This document shows, piece after piece, positions 1-10,505 of a DNA stretch of 62,000 nucleotides. The position numbers were made by a program, and so were the translations under genes. The notes under the pieces are model-generated. The model searched no databases and was not told the origin of the DNA. It was given only the letters and a program-made list of their open reading frames with translations. Each line of letters starts with the position of its first letter. Positions within the stretch are counted from its first letter, which is position 1. The DNA is from Symbiodinium natans (taxonomy: Eukaryota; Sar; Dinophyceae; Suessiales; Symbiodiniaceae): NCBI GenBank assembly GCA_905221605.1, contig CAJNDS010002107.1:1-62000 (forward strand), written 5' to 3'.

Positions 1-343
1 CCCCCCCCAAATCTTCTAAACCCTAAACCCTTCATAATCCCTTATATAACCCTGAGCCCAGCATCTGCAGCCTCGAGCTTGGCAGACGATGTCATTCTTA
101 AGCTGAGCTGTGATGCATAGGTTTTTTGTGTTACACCAGTAGGCAAAGGCATGCTTTATTGATCGACCCCCAAACACTAAACCCAAACCCCAAACCCCCA
201 AACCCGAAACCCCCAAACCCAAAACCCCCAAGCCGTTAACCCCCAAACCCTAAACCCCCAAACCCTAAACCCCCGAACCCTAAACCCCCAAACCCCAAAC
301 CCGCAAGCCAAGACCCCCAAACCCTAAACCCAACACCCAACAG

Positions 344-415
344 AGGCGAGCGTTCGGGAGGCCCTTCAGCGCCACGCAGACCGCCAGGAGGAGAGGGTCC
401 CAACTCGCATGGAGG
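344..415 (+). CDS. Putative internal exon, product unknown
   Basis: The segment follows CCCTAAA-type repeat ending in CAG and is followed by GTTAGG and TTTAGGG-type repeat. Read with two leading bases it encodes an open, charged helical stretch including REALQRHADRQEE. All three frames are open over this short length, so the frame is chosen on composition. No family is recognised. Confidence 0.4.
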
Positions 416-723
416 GTTAGGCTTCAGGGTCCAGGGTTCGGGGTTGAAAGGGTTCAGGGTTTAGGGTTTAGGGTTCAGGGTTTAGGGTCTATTGCTTAGG
501 TTTAGGTTTATAAGGTCAGGGTTCAAGGATTCATGCTGCGGGTGTGGGGCTTCGACACCCAAATGCTCTAGGGTTTCGAACCCTATGCCCTAAACTCTAA
601 ACCCTATGGGCTAAAGGTTTATGAGTTTCAGGGCTTTTTGAGGAGGGTGGGGGATCTTAGAGTTCGAGATGCCCAGAATTTTTCTGGGGCCCGCAGACGC
701 GCGGAGCATCAGGTGCTTGAGCT

Positions 724-827
724 GGGAATGTCTCCCCTTATACGAAAAGTCCTTTGTGTAGAAATTCTAGTAGTACCCCTGATTAGAGTCCCTATTAAGG
801 ACTGTGAGTATAAGGGGAAAACATCCC
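724..827. mobile_element. MITE-like palindrome, family A copy 1
   Basis: About 100 bp with terminal inverted repeats: GGGAATGTCTCCCCTTATA at the left and TATAAGGGGAAAACATCCC at the right. The interior carries AGTCC...GGACT arms around a G/C-rich centre. At least seven further copies share this architecture in the window. No coding capacity is seen, which fits a non-autonomous DNA transposon. Confidence 0.7.
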
Positions 828-983
828 AAGGTCTAGTGTGTAGGGTTAGGGTTCAGACGCCAAAAACCTACACAGACGCACAGAATTCTCTCTAGCGAGG
901 GGCCTTCTTCGGGTTTGCCTATGCCTGAAAGGTTGGGGTATGCAAAAGGGCCATACGATGGTCAGCTCTAAGTTGTGGTCCCA

Positions 984-1370
984 AAACCCTAAACCCTAAA
1001 CCCTAAACCCTAAACCCTAAACCCTAAACCCTAAACCCTAAACCCTAAACCCTAAACCCTAAACCCTAAACCCTAAACCCTAAACCCTAAACCCTAAACC
1101 CTAAACCCTAAGCCATAAACCCTAAACCCTAAACCCTAAACCCTAAACCCTAAACCCTAAACCCTAAACCCTAAACCCTAAACCCTAAACCCTAAACCCT
1201 AAACCCTAAACCCTAAACCCTAAACCCTAAACCCTAAACCCTAAACCCTAACCCTACACCCTAAACCCTAAACCCTAAACCCTAAACCCTAAACCCTAAA
1301 CCCTAAACCCTAAACCCTAAACCCTAAACCCTAAACCCTAAACCCTAAACCCTAAACCCTAAACCCTAAG
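984..1370. repeat. Interstitial telomeric array (CCCTAAA)n
   Basis: About 55 nearly perfect CCCTAAA heptamers with a few point variants (for example AAGCCAT near 1110 and ACACCCT near 1255). This is the plant/alveolate-type telomere sequence on its C-rich strand. It is followed by a family A palindrome rather than a chromosome end, so it is interstitial. Confidence 0.95.
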
Positions 1371-1382
1371 CACCCCGAACCT

Positions 1383-1476
1383 GGGGATGCTCCCCTTATA
1401 CTCACAGTCCTTTATAGGGATTACAATCGGGGGTACTAGAATCCCTACAAAGGCCTGTTAGTATAAGGGGGAACAC
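1383..1476. mobile_element. MITE-like palindrome, family A copy 2
   Basis: GGGATGCTCCCCTTATACT at the left is mirrored by AGTATAAGGGGGAACACC at the right, with CAGTCCTTTATAGGGATT facing AATCCCTACAAAGGCCTG inside. It lies between two CCCTAAA-type arrays. Confidence 0.7.
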
Positions 1477-1489
1477 CAACCTTGAACCC

Positions 1490-1805
1490 TAAGCCCCTAA
1501 ACCCCCTAAACCCCCTAAACCCCCTACACCCCCTAAACCCCCTAAACCCCCTAAACCCTGAACCCCCTAAGCCCCTAAGCCCCTAACTCCCGAAACCCCC
1601 TAAACCCCTAAACCCCTTAAACCCGTAAACCCCTAAACTCCTAAACCCCCTAAACCCCTAAACCCCTTAAACCCTGAACCCCCTAAGCCCCTAAACCCCT
1701 TAAACCCGTAAACCCCGAAACCCCTAGACCCCAACTCAACCTCCCGGCCTCCAGGGCATTCACCCCTAAACCCCTAGACCCTACGCCCCCCAAGAACCCC
1801 TAAAT
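1490..1805. repeat. Degenerate telomere-variant array (CCCCTAAA and CCCCCTAAA)
   Basis: Octamer and nonamer variants of the heptamer with one or two extra C residues, interspersed with CCCGTAAA and CCCTGAA forms. It leads into a candidate exon at 1821. Confidence 0.85.
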
Positions 1806-1820
1806 CCTGAACGACCTCAG

Positions 1821-1914
1821 CCCGGGCCCTTGAGGTTGCGCATGCTGCATGGAAGCTCAAAATACAACGTGGCGCATCTGGCGGAGACGCTGGGCACCAC
1901 CCATCTCCTGCGGG
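1821..1914 (+). CDS. Putative internal exon, product unknown
   Basis: The acceptor is CTCAG after a C-rich telomeric tract. The open frame includes SKYNVAHLAETLGTTHLL, a balanced helical composition. The likely donor is GC (CGGG|GCTTAG), a donor class dinoflagellates use. G-rich TTTGGGG-like repeat follows. Its connection to neighbouring exons is not resolved. Confidence 0.5.
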
Positions 1915-2330
1915 GCTTAGATCTTCGGACGGTTTCGGGCCTGGGGTTCAGGGTTTGAGAATTTGAGGTACGAGAGTTTGGGGTTTGTGGTTCATTGGGA
2001 CAAGGTTTGAGGGCTGCGGGCCCCAAACACTCAATCCTGGACGCCAGGGTTTGGGGGCCCCCCCTAATACCATTTGTGATGGGCATTCTCGTCGCAATGA
2101 TTAGCAGTGGTGCCATAAACCCTAAACCCTAAACAAACCCTAAACCCTAAACCCTAAACCCAAAGCACAAAACCCAAATCACAACATACAAAACACAAGA
2201 CACAAGACAAAGATACGCCAACAAAGCACGAGAAGAGAACACAAAGATACGCCTGAGCCTTCAACTCTGAGCTCGGATTTAGAGCTCAGGGTTGAGGGTT
2301 TAGGGTTTAGGGTTTAGGCTTCCCTCCGCA

Positions 2331-2413
2331 CGGTCCAGGATCGCGCCTCACAAGCACAATGCGTTCACTGGCAAGCTCTGGCTTCGTTTCGGCGAGCTCG
2401 TCGAAGGCCGGGT
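2331..2413 (+). CDS. Putative internal exon, product unknown
   Basis: The acceptor is GTCCAG and the donor GTGATTTAG, leading into TTTAGGG repeats. One frame reads HKHNAFTGKLWLRFGELVEG, a convincing globular composition. G-rich repeat stands on both sides, so this exon departs from the usual C-tract/exon/G-tract order. Upstream, 2200-2290 is another open stretch that could be an exon. Confidence 0.45.
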
Positions 2414-2871
2414 GATTTAGGGTTTAGGGTTTCGGGTTTAGGGTTCAGGGTTTAGGGATTAGGGATTAGGGTTCACGGTTTAGGGTTTAGGGTTTAGGGT
2501 TAGGGTTTGGGGTTTAGGGAATTGAAGTATTAAACACGCCAAAAAGAGAGCTTGCGTAGCAAACGAACGAATCTTTCCCAAACCCGCCACGTGAGCATTG
2601 TAATGCAGAGGTTTCCTGATCAAACAACCAAGAAACAACGTGTTTCCTTGCGAAATGAGAGAAAAATCAGGTTCTCCATTCACAAACGCAGAGAAGATCA
2701 AAGTTTTCCTATCGAGATATACAGACAATACAGGTTGCCTATTAAATTCTAGAGAGACTCGAGCTAGCTGGATAAGAGCTAACCCTAAACCCCAAACCCT
2801 AAACCTGAAACATGAAAATCCACCCTCCGCCCCCCGAAAAGCGATTCCAAACCGATCTTCCAGTCGCCTGC

Positions 2872-3116
2872 ACTTGGAGGTTCATGGTACTTATTAACCA
2901 AGTAGAACTGTACTGATAACCCACTTAATAAGCCCCTTTAAGAGCCCTAAGATGGTTACTAAGTACAGAAATATAAGTACACTGATGATTGGCTCAAAAG
3001 TACCATGAACCTCCAATCATAACTGTACTTATATTTCTGTAGGTTGTAACCATCTTAGGGCACTTAAGGGGCTTGTAAGTGGGTTAGCAGTACAGTTCTA
3101 CTTGGTTCATAAGTAC
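2872..3116. mobile_element. MITE-like element, family B copy 1 (dimeric)
   Basis: It begins ACTTGGAGGTTCATGGTACT, and the inverse TACCATGAACCTCCAA occurs near 3000. A second, roughly mirror-image half then ends with GGTTCATAAGTACC. The interior shares inverted blocks such as ACTGTACT and CATCTTAGGG. It looks like two overlapping copies. Confidence 0.7.
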
Positions 3117-3250
3117 CCCTAAACCCTAAACCCTAAACCCTAAACCCTAAACCCTAAACCCTAAACCCTAAACCCTAAACCCTAAACCCTAAACCCTAAA
3201 CCCTAAACCCTAAACCCTAAACCCTAAACCCTAAACCCTAAACCCTAAAC
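3115..3250. repeat. Interstitial (CCCTAAA)n array
   Basis: About 19 near-perfect heptamers abut the right end of the family B element and precede a candidate exon. Confidence 0.95.
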
Positions 3251-3281
3251 CTATAACTAGTTACTGAGCCTCCAAGTGCAG

Positions 3282-3374
3282 GCCAGCCGTCTCGCGGCCT
3301 CGCGCGCCTTGGGCAGATCCGAGAGCTCGGGAGGCGGCGCCAGCGCGGCGGCGCGTCCTCCTTGGGGGGATGAC
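3282..3374 (+). CDS. Putative internal exon, frame uncertain
   Basis: A GC-rich 93 bp segment between CCCTAAA repeat (acceptor AAGTGCAG) and GTTTAGGG repeat. Two frames are fully open. A third reads RGLARLGQIRELG but meets TGA just before the donor. The context says exon, but the frame cannot be fixed from sequence alone. Confidence 0.4.
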
Positions 3375-4181
3375 GTTTAGGGTTTAGGGTTTAGGGTTTA
3401 GGGTTTAGGGTTTAGGGTTTAGGGTTTAGGGTTTAGGGTGCCCCAACCTTTGCACCCGACATGTGTGCATAGAGCCCGAAGCCACCAGGGTTTAGGGGCA
3501 CGGCGCCCTCGTGAATTGGTGGCTCAACCCTTTTAAGAAACGCTGCTGCTGGCTGCGGCTGCGGCTCTCCTCCTTCCCTTCTGTGACAAGGCAGTCGGAC
3601 GGAAAACTGAAGAATCAGCTAAGCCTCAGCAGCTCAGCACCTCAGCGCCCGAACCAAACATGTCTGGGAACCCCAAGCCACCCAGCTGTCAGCTCGATTG
3701 GAAAGTTTTGGGATTTAGAGCTTGGGTTTCATCGACTAAAGCAGGGTTTGGGGTTTAGGGTTTGGCCCTGAAATCTGAGCGCTCTCAAGCGTCCCAGGGC
3801 CAGTGCCAGTGCTGAGTTTTTCCAGGCCCGGGTCCTGCTATTGGTTCTGAGGCCGCAATCCCCTCTCCCAAGAGCTGGATGATTTTGGTTCTAGGGTGTA
3901 GGGTTCAGGGTTTACGGGTTGGAGGGCCTGCAAGCCCAAACCCATCATCTTCACGTTTCGAGAGTTTCCTTGCATCCGAATTCCGCTGCGAGATCTTAAC
4001 ACGAAACCTATCTCCGAAGATCCCGACAGCCTAAACCCCAAACCCTGGAGAAACGGCCTTAAGCCTTAGGCACGAAAAAGTCCCTTCCGAAACTCCGGTG
4101 GGCAATCGGAAATTTCGCGGCGTTCCCATTTCCGCCAGTTGTGCAAGGCACGCCATAGTGTCGCGGAATCTGGCTGCCTCT

Positions 4182-4357
4182 ACTTGGAGGTTCATGGGTA
4201 CTTATTAACCAAAAATAGCTGTAATTATAAGCCCCCCAAGTCCTCTAAGTAGGTTATAAGTAGACTTATTATTGGGGCTATAAGTACCTTGACCCTAAAC
4301 CCTAAAGCCAAAATTTTAAACCCTAATTGGGGCGATAAGTACAATGAACCTCCAAGT
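4182..4357. mobile_element. MITE-like element, family B copy 2, with telomeric repeat inside
   Basis: TACTTGGAGGTTCATGGGTA at the left is mirrored by ACAATGAACCTCCAAGTA at the right. Near 4290-4327 the right arm is interrupted by degenerate CCCTAAA units, so telomeric repeat has entered or grown within the element. Confidence 0.65.
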
Positions 4358-4404
4358 AAAGGAAGTCCCTTTTCTGGAGTATGGGCCCTTCAATTTACTT
4401 GTAG

Positions 4405-4560
4405 GGTATTATATATATATACACTTATATTTATATTTATATTTATATTTATATTTATATTTATATTTATATTTATATTTATATTTATATTTATATTTAT
4501 ATTTATATTTATATTTATATGTATGTATGTATATATGTATATATATATATATATATGGGG
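4405..4560. repeat. TTTATA microsatellite with TATA-rich flanks
   Basis: Roughly 100 bp of perfect TTTATA hexamers is followed by GTATGTATAT and TA runs. The long apparent peptides on both strands are artefacts of the hexamer. It sits inside a family C-like element: GGGCCCTTCAA on the left, GGGACCATGTAA on the right. Confidence 0.9.
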
Positions 4561-4889
4561 TAGAAATGGGTTTCCCAAGTAAGGGACCAGACCAAGGGAC
4601 CATGTAAATAAATATCCTAGGAGTCTCAACTCGGGACAGTTTCAGGTGGCTCTTGCAACAGGAGGCTTATTTTTTTTTGGGGGGGGGGGGGGGGGTTTCG
4701 AATCGTCGCATCTTGGTGCATGATCTCAGGAGTACCCCTGTTTTGGGAAGAAGTACCACAGGGGCATCCGTACGGTTGACCCAAGGCTTGTTACAGAACG
4801 TATATCTTAATCGGCTAAACCCTAAACCCTAGACCCTAAACCCTAAACTCTAAACTCTATAGTGTGCCTTCAAGGACGTCAACCCCTAG

Positions 4890-4981
4890 GTAGCCCACCG
4901 CCACCGGAAAGCTGTCCCAAACCCGGTTTGCCGAAGTGCTGAAACCCTGAGAAAAACATGCGGTGTCCGCGCAAGAGCGCG
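4890..4981 (+). CDS. Putative internal exon, product unknown
   Basis: Acceptor CCCCTAG, then an open basic frame including RKAVPNPVCRSAETLRKTC, then donor GTAGTG. CCCTAAA-type repeats lie upstream (4815-4860) and TTTAGGG-type downstream (5025-5080), the standard polarity here. The reverse strand is also open over this span. Confidence 0.4.
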
Positions 4982-5524
4982 GTAGTGGGCCAGGGGTGGA
5001 AAGGTTTAGGAATGGGTTCACAGCTTAGGGTTTGGGGGTTAGGGTTTAGGGTTTCGGGTTTAGGGTTTAGCGTGGCTGTTGCGGTTTGGGCTGGGGATCT
5101 TTGATTCGCGGGGCTGTTCAGAGGGGGTCTTTGCACACCCTGACTTGCGGAGGGGGGGGGGCAGAAGGTAGGGGTCGGAATGACCACTAATTAATAGCAT
5201 TCCTTTCTGATCCCTATATGAGTATACTAAAGTTCTCCAAAACCCCTACTGTTTCAGGCCCCTATAGTAGTTAGGGTTTGGGTGTCAACCCTTAACCCGA
5301 ATCCCTGTCAGAGCTTCCCGAACGCAGACAGAAAATGGGATCCCAGCCTCCCCCCCCTGAAGCACATCCTTCAGAATTTAAGGTTCAAGCGTTAAGGGCT
5401 TTCAATTCTGCCTCAAGGTATCCTAAACCCTAAGCCTTTGAATCCTAAATCAGACCCCCAAACCGTCTAAACCCTAAGCCTGAAGCCCTAAACCCCAAAC
5501 CCATAAGACCTAAACCCTAAACTT

Positions 5525-5627
5525 GGGATGTTATCCCTTATACCAACAGTCCTTAATAGGGATTGCAGTAGGGGGGACTCTATTCCCTATTACAGACTGT
5601 TAGTATAAGGGGAACCATCACATCCCC
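5525..5627. mobile_element. MITE-like palindrome, family A copy 3
   Basis: GGGATGTTATCCCTTATACC at the left pairs with GTATAAGGGGAACCATCAC at the right. CAGTCCTTAATAGGGATT faces CCCTATTACAGACTG. It is flanked on both sides by CCCTAAA-type repeat. Confidence 0.75.
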
Positions 5628-5950
5628 ACCCTAAACCCTTCAGCTGGAACCACAACATTTCTGGGGACTTGAAGCCCTAAACCCTAAACCCTAAACCCTA
5701 AACCCTAATCCCTAAACCCGAAACCCTGAACCCTAAACCCTAAACCCTAAACCCTAAACCCTAAACCCTAAACCCCAAACCCCAAACCCCAAGCCCTAAA
5801 CCCTAAACCCTAAACCCTAAACCCTACACCCTAAACCCTAAACACTAAATCCAGGCTTCAACCTCGAAGCCGAAACCCTTGGAATGCTCCCGAAGCCGTC
5901 TATAGGCTTGGGGTTTTGGAGCTTGTCTGAACCCTAAGCCATAAACCCTA

Positions 5951-6087
5951 CTTAGGGGCAGCTACATGGTTCCTGTATGCGGTCCCTTACCTTCTTCTTC
6001 AAAGGGTTCCGAAGAATGGGGCCCTTAGCCTTCATAGGGGAAAAATACGGTGGTCTCCATTCAAAGGGACCATGCAACTACCCTAAG
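5951..6087. mobile_element. MITE-like element, family C
   Basis: The left end CTTAGGGGCAGCTACATGGT mirrors the right end ACCATGCAACTACCCTAAG. The interior contains GGTCCCTTACCTTCTTC and GGGGCCCTTAGCC, shared with copies near 47.0, 47.7, 34.9 and 24.8 kb. Confidence 0.65.
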
Positions 6088-6262
6088 AGTTTGGGGTATG
6101 GACCCTTCAGGGTTCGGTGGAGGGTCTCGGTTTTCAGGGTAAGGGCTCAGGGTCTCTAAACCCTAAACCCCAAACCCTAAACCCTAAACCTAAACCCAAG
6201 CCCCTAAGCCCTAAACCCTAAGCCCTACACCCTACACCCTACACCCTAAATCCTAACCCTAG

Positions 6263-6365
6263 CTTTTGGCTTTCTACCATGGCTTCGCTCCCTTTCACGG
6301 CCCTGTCAAAGCCCAGTGCGCGGCTGTTCGCGGGCCTCCCACCTGCACGGATTTCGGGGCTCAGG
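6263..6365 (+). CDS. Putative exon, frame uncertain
   Basis: It lies between CCCTAAA repeat (acceptor CCCTAG) and GTTTCGGG. All three frames are open and each joins in phase to the next candidate exon at 6493. One contains an ATG followed by ASLPFTALSKPSARLF, which could be a transit-peptide-like start. Exon status is more secure than the frame. Confidence 0.4.
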
Positions 6366-6492
6366 GTTTCGGGCTTTGTGGGTTGAGAAACCCTAAACCT
6401 TAAACCCTAAACCCTAAACCGTAAACCCTAAACCCTAAACCCTAAACCCCAAACCCTAAACCCTAAACCCTAAACCCTGATTTAGAGAACCA

Positions 6493-6575
6493 GTTTCTGG
6501 CAAAGTGTCCGAGGTGCCCGGCGAAGGGGCTCGGCATTGGTGCGCACGCCGGAGCGATGGATCCCTGCGGCTAGT
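6493..6575 (+). CDS. Putative exon, frame uncertain
   Basis: Acceptor TTTAG after CCCTAAA repeat, donor CAAG|GTTTAGGG. One frame reads KVSEVPGEGARHWCARRSDG. Another reads LAKCPRCPAKGLGIGAHAG and ends at an in-frame TAG, so it could be terminal. Phase alone does not decide between them. Confidence 0.4.
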
Positions 6576-7075
6576 CAAGGTTTAGGGTTTAGGGTTCAGG
6601 GTTTAGGGTTCAGGGTTTAGGGGTTTGGGGTTTAGGGTTTAGGGTTTAGGGTTCAGGGTTCAGGGTTTAGGGTTTAGGGTTTAGGGTTTCGGGTTTAGGG
6701 TTTAGGGTGCTAGGGTTTCAGGGTTTTAGGGTTTAGGGTTTGGGGTTTGAGTTTGGAGTTTAGGGTTTAGGGTTTATGGTTTCCGGGTTTCCGGGTTTCA
6801 GGGTTTCAGGGTTTTAGGGTTTTAGGGTTTTAGGGTTTTAGGGTTTTAGGGTTTTAGGGTTTTAGGGTTTTAGGGTTTTAGGGTTTCAGGGTTTCAGGGT
6901 TCTAGGGTTCTAGGGTTCAGGGGTTTTAGGGGTTTTAGGGGTTTTAGGGGTTTTAGGGGTTTTAGGGTTTTAGGGTTTTAGGGTTTTAGGGTGTTAGGGT
7001 TTTAGGGTTTTAGGGTTTTAGGGTGTTAGGGAGGTTTTAGGGTTTTAGGGTTTAATGTTCAGGGTGTAGGAGTTT
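6575..7075. repeat. TTTAGGG and TTTTAGGG array
   Basis: Heptamer TTTAGGG gives way to octamer TTTTAGGG (about 6815-7035) with TTTCAGGG variants. The orientation is G-rich on the + strand, directly downstream of an exon donor. Confidence 0.9.
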
Positions 7076-7628
7076 GGGGTTTAGACTTTTTGGGACTTGG
7101 GTCTAGTGTTTCACTTTCAGCCTCCTTCCTTCCTGTCTTTTTTACCGGAGTGCCGTACTATATTAGGCCCGCAAGGACCGCCCAAAGTTTTTTTTCTATT
7201 TAGAGAACTGCCCAAAGTTTTTTTTGTCTCTCCAGGTGCCAACAACTCCCTCCACTCCCTCAAGCAGCCCGCACAAGGGGTGGCAGGCCCGGGCCAGGAT
7301 TTTGGGTGTCGGGTTCAGGGTTTAGGGTTCAGGGTTTCGGGTTTAGGGCTTAGGGTTAGGGTTTAGTGTTTGGGGTTTCGGGTTTAGGGCTTAGGGTATA
7401 GGGCAGGAGAAACCCCCGCAACCCTCGGCCAAGAATTGTGTAAGATACGGGGTTTAGGATTTGGGTTAGGGTTTAAGATTGAGGCTTTTCTCAGCCAAGG
7501 GCACGTTAACGACCCGCAGCCCTAAAACTAACCCAAAACACCCAGCAACCCTAAACCCTAAACCCTACACCCTAAACCCACAACAAATGGCTGCAGCTCA
7601 GGGCTTGGATATGCGCACCTAGCAACTT

Positions 7629-7808
7629 ACTTGGAGGCTCATGGTACTTATGAACCAATTGCAACTGCACTTATACCTGTTCATGGTACTTATGACTACA
7701 ACTGTACTTATACCTGTACTCATAACCATATTAGGGCACATAAGGGGGCTTATGAGTGGGTTATCAGCACAGTTATGATTGGTTAAGAAGTACCATGAAC
7801 CTCCAAGT
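7629..7808. mobile_element. MITE-like element, family B copy 3
   Basis: ACTTGGAGGCTCATGGTACT at the left mirrors AAGTACCATGAACCTCCAAGT at the right. An internal duplication of TTCATGGTACTTATGA is visible. It stands immediately upstream of a candidate exon acceptor. Confidence 0.75.
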
Positions 7809-7820
7809 AGGACGCCACAG

Positions 7821-7869
7821 GAGATTCAACGCCTGCGGGGCCGCTCCGCCGACCACATCGACGTCCAAG
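7821..7869 (+). CDS. Putative internal exon, product unknown
   Basis: Acceptor CGCCACAG, frame EIQRLRGRSADHIDVQ, donor CAAG|GTTCCC. The exon begins 13 bp after a family B element, so that element lies at the very 3' end of the preceding intron. It ends in phase 1. Confidence 0.5.
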
Positions 7870-8284
7870 GTTCCCTGTGAGGGCGTTCTTCGGGTTTGGG
7901 GTTGAGGGTCCGAAACCCGAAGCCCCAAACCCCAACAAGTTTGGGGTTTAGGGTTTTGGGTTTGGGGTTTGGGGTTTAGGGTTTGGGGTTTGGGGTTTAG
8001 GGTTTAGGGTTTAGGACCCAAAACCCTACACCTAAATCATAAACCCCCTGTACTTGTGGCTTCCGTAGGGTGTAGGGTTGGGGTTGACGGTTTAGGGCTT
8101 CGGGTCCAAGGTTTGCCATCAAAGGAACCCCAGGGAACCCCCCCACCAAAAAGTAGCCAAGCCTCCCTAAACCCTGAACCCCCAAACCCTAATCCCTAAA
8201 CCCTAAACCCTAAACCCTAAACCCCAAAAACGCCCAACCCTGGGAATGCTAAACAGGCAACCCCCGAGCCCCCAAACCCTGAAA

Positions 8285-8490
8285 GCCCTAAACCCTAAAC
8301 CCTAAACCCTAAACCCTAAACCCTAAACCCTAAACCCTAAACCCTAAACCCTAAACCCCAAACCCTAAACCCTAAACCCTAAACCCTAAACCCTAAACCC
8401 TAAACCCTAAACCCTAAATCCTAAACCCTAAACCCTAGACCCTAAACCCTAAACCCTAAGCCCTAAACCCTAAACCCTAAATTCTACAGC
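8285..8490. repeat. Interstitial (CCCTAAA)n array
   Basis: Nearly perfect heptamers with single-base variants. Degenerate CCCAAAG and CCCTAAAAC repeats continue to about 8735. Confidence 0.9.
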
Positions 8491-8754
8491 CTCAACACCA
8501 TAGCCTAAACCGCCCAAAAGCAACTCCCCAGTCCCAAGCCCTAGCCCTAAAAGCGCCCCAAGCCGCCAAGGAACCCAAAGCCCAAAACCTAGACCCTCAA
8601 ACCCAAAAACCTTAAAACCCAAAGCCCTTAACCCTAAACCCTAAAACCCCACACCCCAACCCCCCAAACCCTAAAACCTTAAAACCCAAAGCCCTAAACC
8701 CTAAACCCTAAACCCTAAACCCAAAGCCCTAAACCCTAGCCCGCGAGGCTGCAC

Positions 8755-8804
8755 TGCTCTGGTGCGGACGCTAAAGAGAGCCCTTCGCCCGGGCCCGGGG
8801 GCCT
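8755..8804 (+). CDS. Putative short exon, frame uncertain
   Basis: A GC-rich segment between CCCTAAA-type and TTTAGGG repeats, with acceptor CCCGCGAG or CCCTAG. Joined in phase to the exon at 7821 it would read CTALVRTLKRALRPG and then need a GC donor before a TAG. Other frames are open too. Confidence 0.3.
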
Positions 8805-9007
8805 AGGGTTTAGGGTTTAGGGTTTAGGGTTTAGGGTTTAGGGTTTAGGGTTTAGGGTTTCGGGCTAGGGTTGAGAGGGTTTCGCGCTGTTGGTGCGGGG
8901 TTTTGCAGGTTTTGGGAGTTTGGGGGATTTTGCAGATTGAGGTTTTAGGGTTTTCGGAGATCCTGAGCCCGTGTCTATGGAGCCTGGAACGCCCCTTTAG
9001 TGCCCTA

Positions 9008-9237
9008 CAGCCTAAACCCTAAACCCTAAACCCTAAACCCTAAACCCTAAACCCTAAACCCTAAACCCTAAACCCTAAACCCTAAACCCTAAACCCTAAA
9101 CTTTAGGGGGCCCTAAACCCTAAACCTTAAACCCTAAACCCTAAACCCTAAACCCTAAACCCTAAACCCTAAACCCTAAACCCTAAACCCTAAACCCTAA
9201 ACCCTAAACCCTAAAACCCTAAACCCCAAACCCTAAA
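9008..9237. repeat. Interstitial (CCCTAAA)n array hosting composite element copy 1
   Basis: Near-perfect heptamers run directly into the left end of the composite element at 9238. Confidence 0.9.
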
Positions 9238-9755
9238 CCTCTCTTTCATATATAATTTAAATGTTAACGAGTTACTGGGCAAGGTCATTTTTTTACTGGG
9301 CAAGGTCATTTTTTTTTACTGGGCAAGGTCATTTTTTACTGGGCAAGGTCGTTTCGTCCAAAAAAACGACCTTGCCCAGTTAAAAAATGACCTTGCCCAG
9401 TAAAAATGTTACTGGGCAAGGTCATCTTTTTACTGGGCAAGGTCATCTTTTTACTGGGCAAGGTCATTTTTTTACTGGGCAAGGTCATTTCTGGGCAAGG
9501 TCATTGTTTATTGGGCAAGGTCATTTTTTTACTGGGCAAGGTCATTTTTTACTGGGCAAGGTCATTTTTGTACTGGGCAAGGTCATTTTTTTACTGGGCA
9601 AGGTCATTTTTTTACTGGGCAAGGTCATCTTTTTTACTGGGCAAGGTCGTTCTAGAAGTGAAATATTTTCTTAATGTTGTGGGATTCTTCGGGCGGGTGG
9701 GTATTTTTCTGTAGTAATGTCTTGACTAGTGAATGCTTGGACTTGAGATGCTGAA
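9238..9755. mobile_element. Composite minisatellite-bearing element, copy 1
   Basis: The left end CCTCTCTTTCATATATAA continues to AATGTTAA. The right end runs from TTTTCTTAATGTTGTGGG through CGGGCGGGTGGGT to ACTTGAGATGCTGAA. Both ends recur at 32242-33348 and 40694-41364. The interior is a 20-22 bp minisatellite. CCCTAAA repeat abuts both edges. No transposase or RT is encoded, so it is probably non-autonomous. Confidence 0.8.
9275..9652. repeat. GGGCAAGGTCA minisatellite with internal inversion
   Basis: Units of TTACTGGGCAAGGTCATTTT, about 20-22 bp, vary mainly in T-run length. About four forward copies are followed by two inverted copies (9361-9407) and then about a dozen forward copies. 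The inversion junction AAGGTCGTTTCGTCC facing AACGACCTTG could form a hairpin. Apparent peptides here (LLGKVIF, FTGQGH) are translations of the repeat. Confidence 0.9.
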
Positions 9756-9856
9756 CCCTAAACCCTAAACCCTAAACCCCAAACCCTAAAACCCTAAACC
9801 CGAAATCCGAAACCCTGAGCCCGAAACCCTAAACCCAAGCCCACAACTCTGGCAAG

Positions 9857-9912
9857 AGCCAAGGCTACATGACCCAGGGTCGAGCTCCCGCCTCCTTTTG
9901 GCGCAAGGCGGG
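9857..9912 (+). CDS. Putative exon, product unknown
   Basis: Acceptor TGGCAAG after CCCTAAA-type repeat. The open frame reads SQGYMTQGRAPASFWRK. It runs into poly-G, where the donor (probably GC before TTAGGG) cannot be placed exactly. Confidence 0.35.
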
Positions 9913-10116
9913 AAGGGGGGGGGGGGGGCTTAGGGTTTAGGGTTGAGGGTTGAGGGTTTCGGGTTATCCATGTGGGGTTGCATTGCAAACTGGGGTCTCC
10001 CACCCTAAACAGCGGACCCGAAACCCCAAACCTAAGCCCTAAACCCTAAACCCCAAACCCTAAACCCTAAACCCTAAACCCTAAACCCTAAACCCTGCTG
10101 TTGTTTGGGTTTGTAG

Positions 10117-10214
10117 AGCCCCTGGACAGCTCAGGCCGTGAAACGCGGCGGCAACCTCGCGGGCCTTATGAGACCAGAGGACGCCGGGCTTTGAAAGCTT
10201 CGAACATTATGCAA
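10117..10214 (+). CDS. Putative internal exon, product unknown
   Basis: Acceptor GGGTTTGTAG, donor ATGCAA|GTGTTT. The frame, with two leading bases, contains LDSSGRETRRQPRGPYETRG, a basic, probably disordered stretch. CCCTAAA lies upstream and TTTAGGG downstream. Confidence 0.5.
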
Positions 10215-10505
10215 GTGTTTTCATTTTCGGTGTGGGCTTTAGGGTTTAGGTTTAGGCATAGGTTTAGGGCTTAGGGTTTAGGGCTTAGGGTTTAGGGTTT
10301 AGGATTTAGGATTTAGGGGTTATGGCTTTTAGGGGGGTGGGGGGTGTGTTTGCGTTTCGGGTTTAGGGATTTGGTGTAGGGGCGCAGGTTTGAGGGTTTT
10401 GGGTTCAAGGTGCTTGGGGTTTTGGGTTTTCAGGTATTGGGTTTTGGGTTTGGGGTTCAGAGTTCTAGTTAAGCCCTAAACCCTGAACTCTAGGGGGGTT
10501 GACAG

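Noticed and set aside
984-1370. True chromosome end
   Set aside because: The array is short, has unique sequence and mobile elements on both sides, and is one of dozens in both orientations.
2989-3000. Relic of the dinoflagellate spliced leader (TTGGCTCAA)
   Set aside because: Only nine or ten bases match, and they lie inside a family B palindrome rather than at the 5' end of a coding segment.
9275-9652. CRISPR-like array (regular repeats with AT-rich spacers)
   Set aside because: Units are contiguous, the 'spacers' are only variable T runs, copies occur in both orientations, and the genome is eukaryotic.
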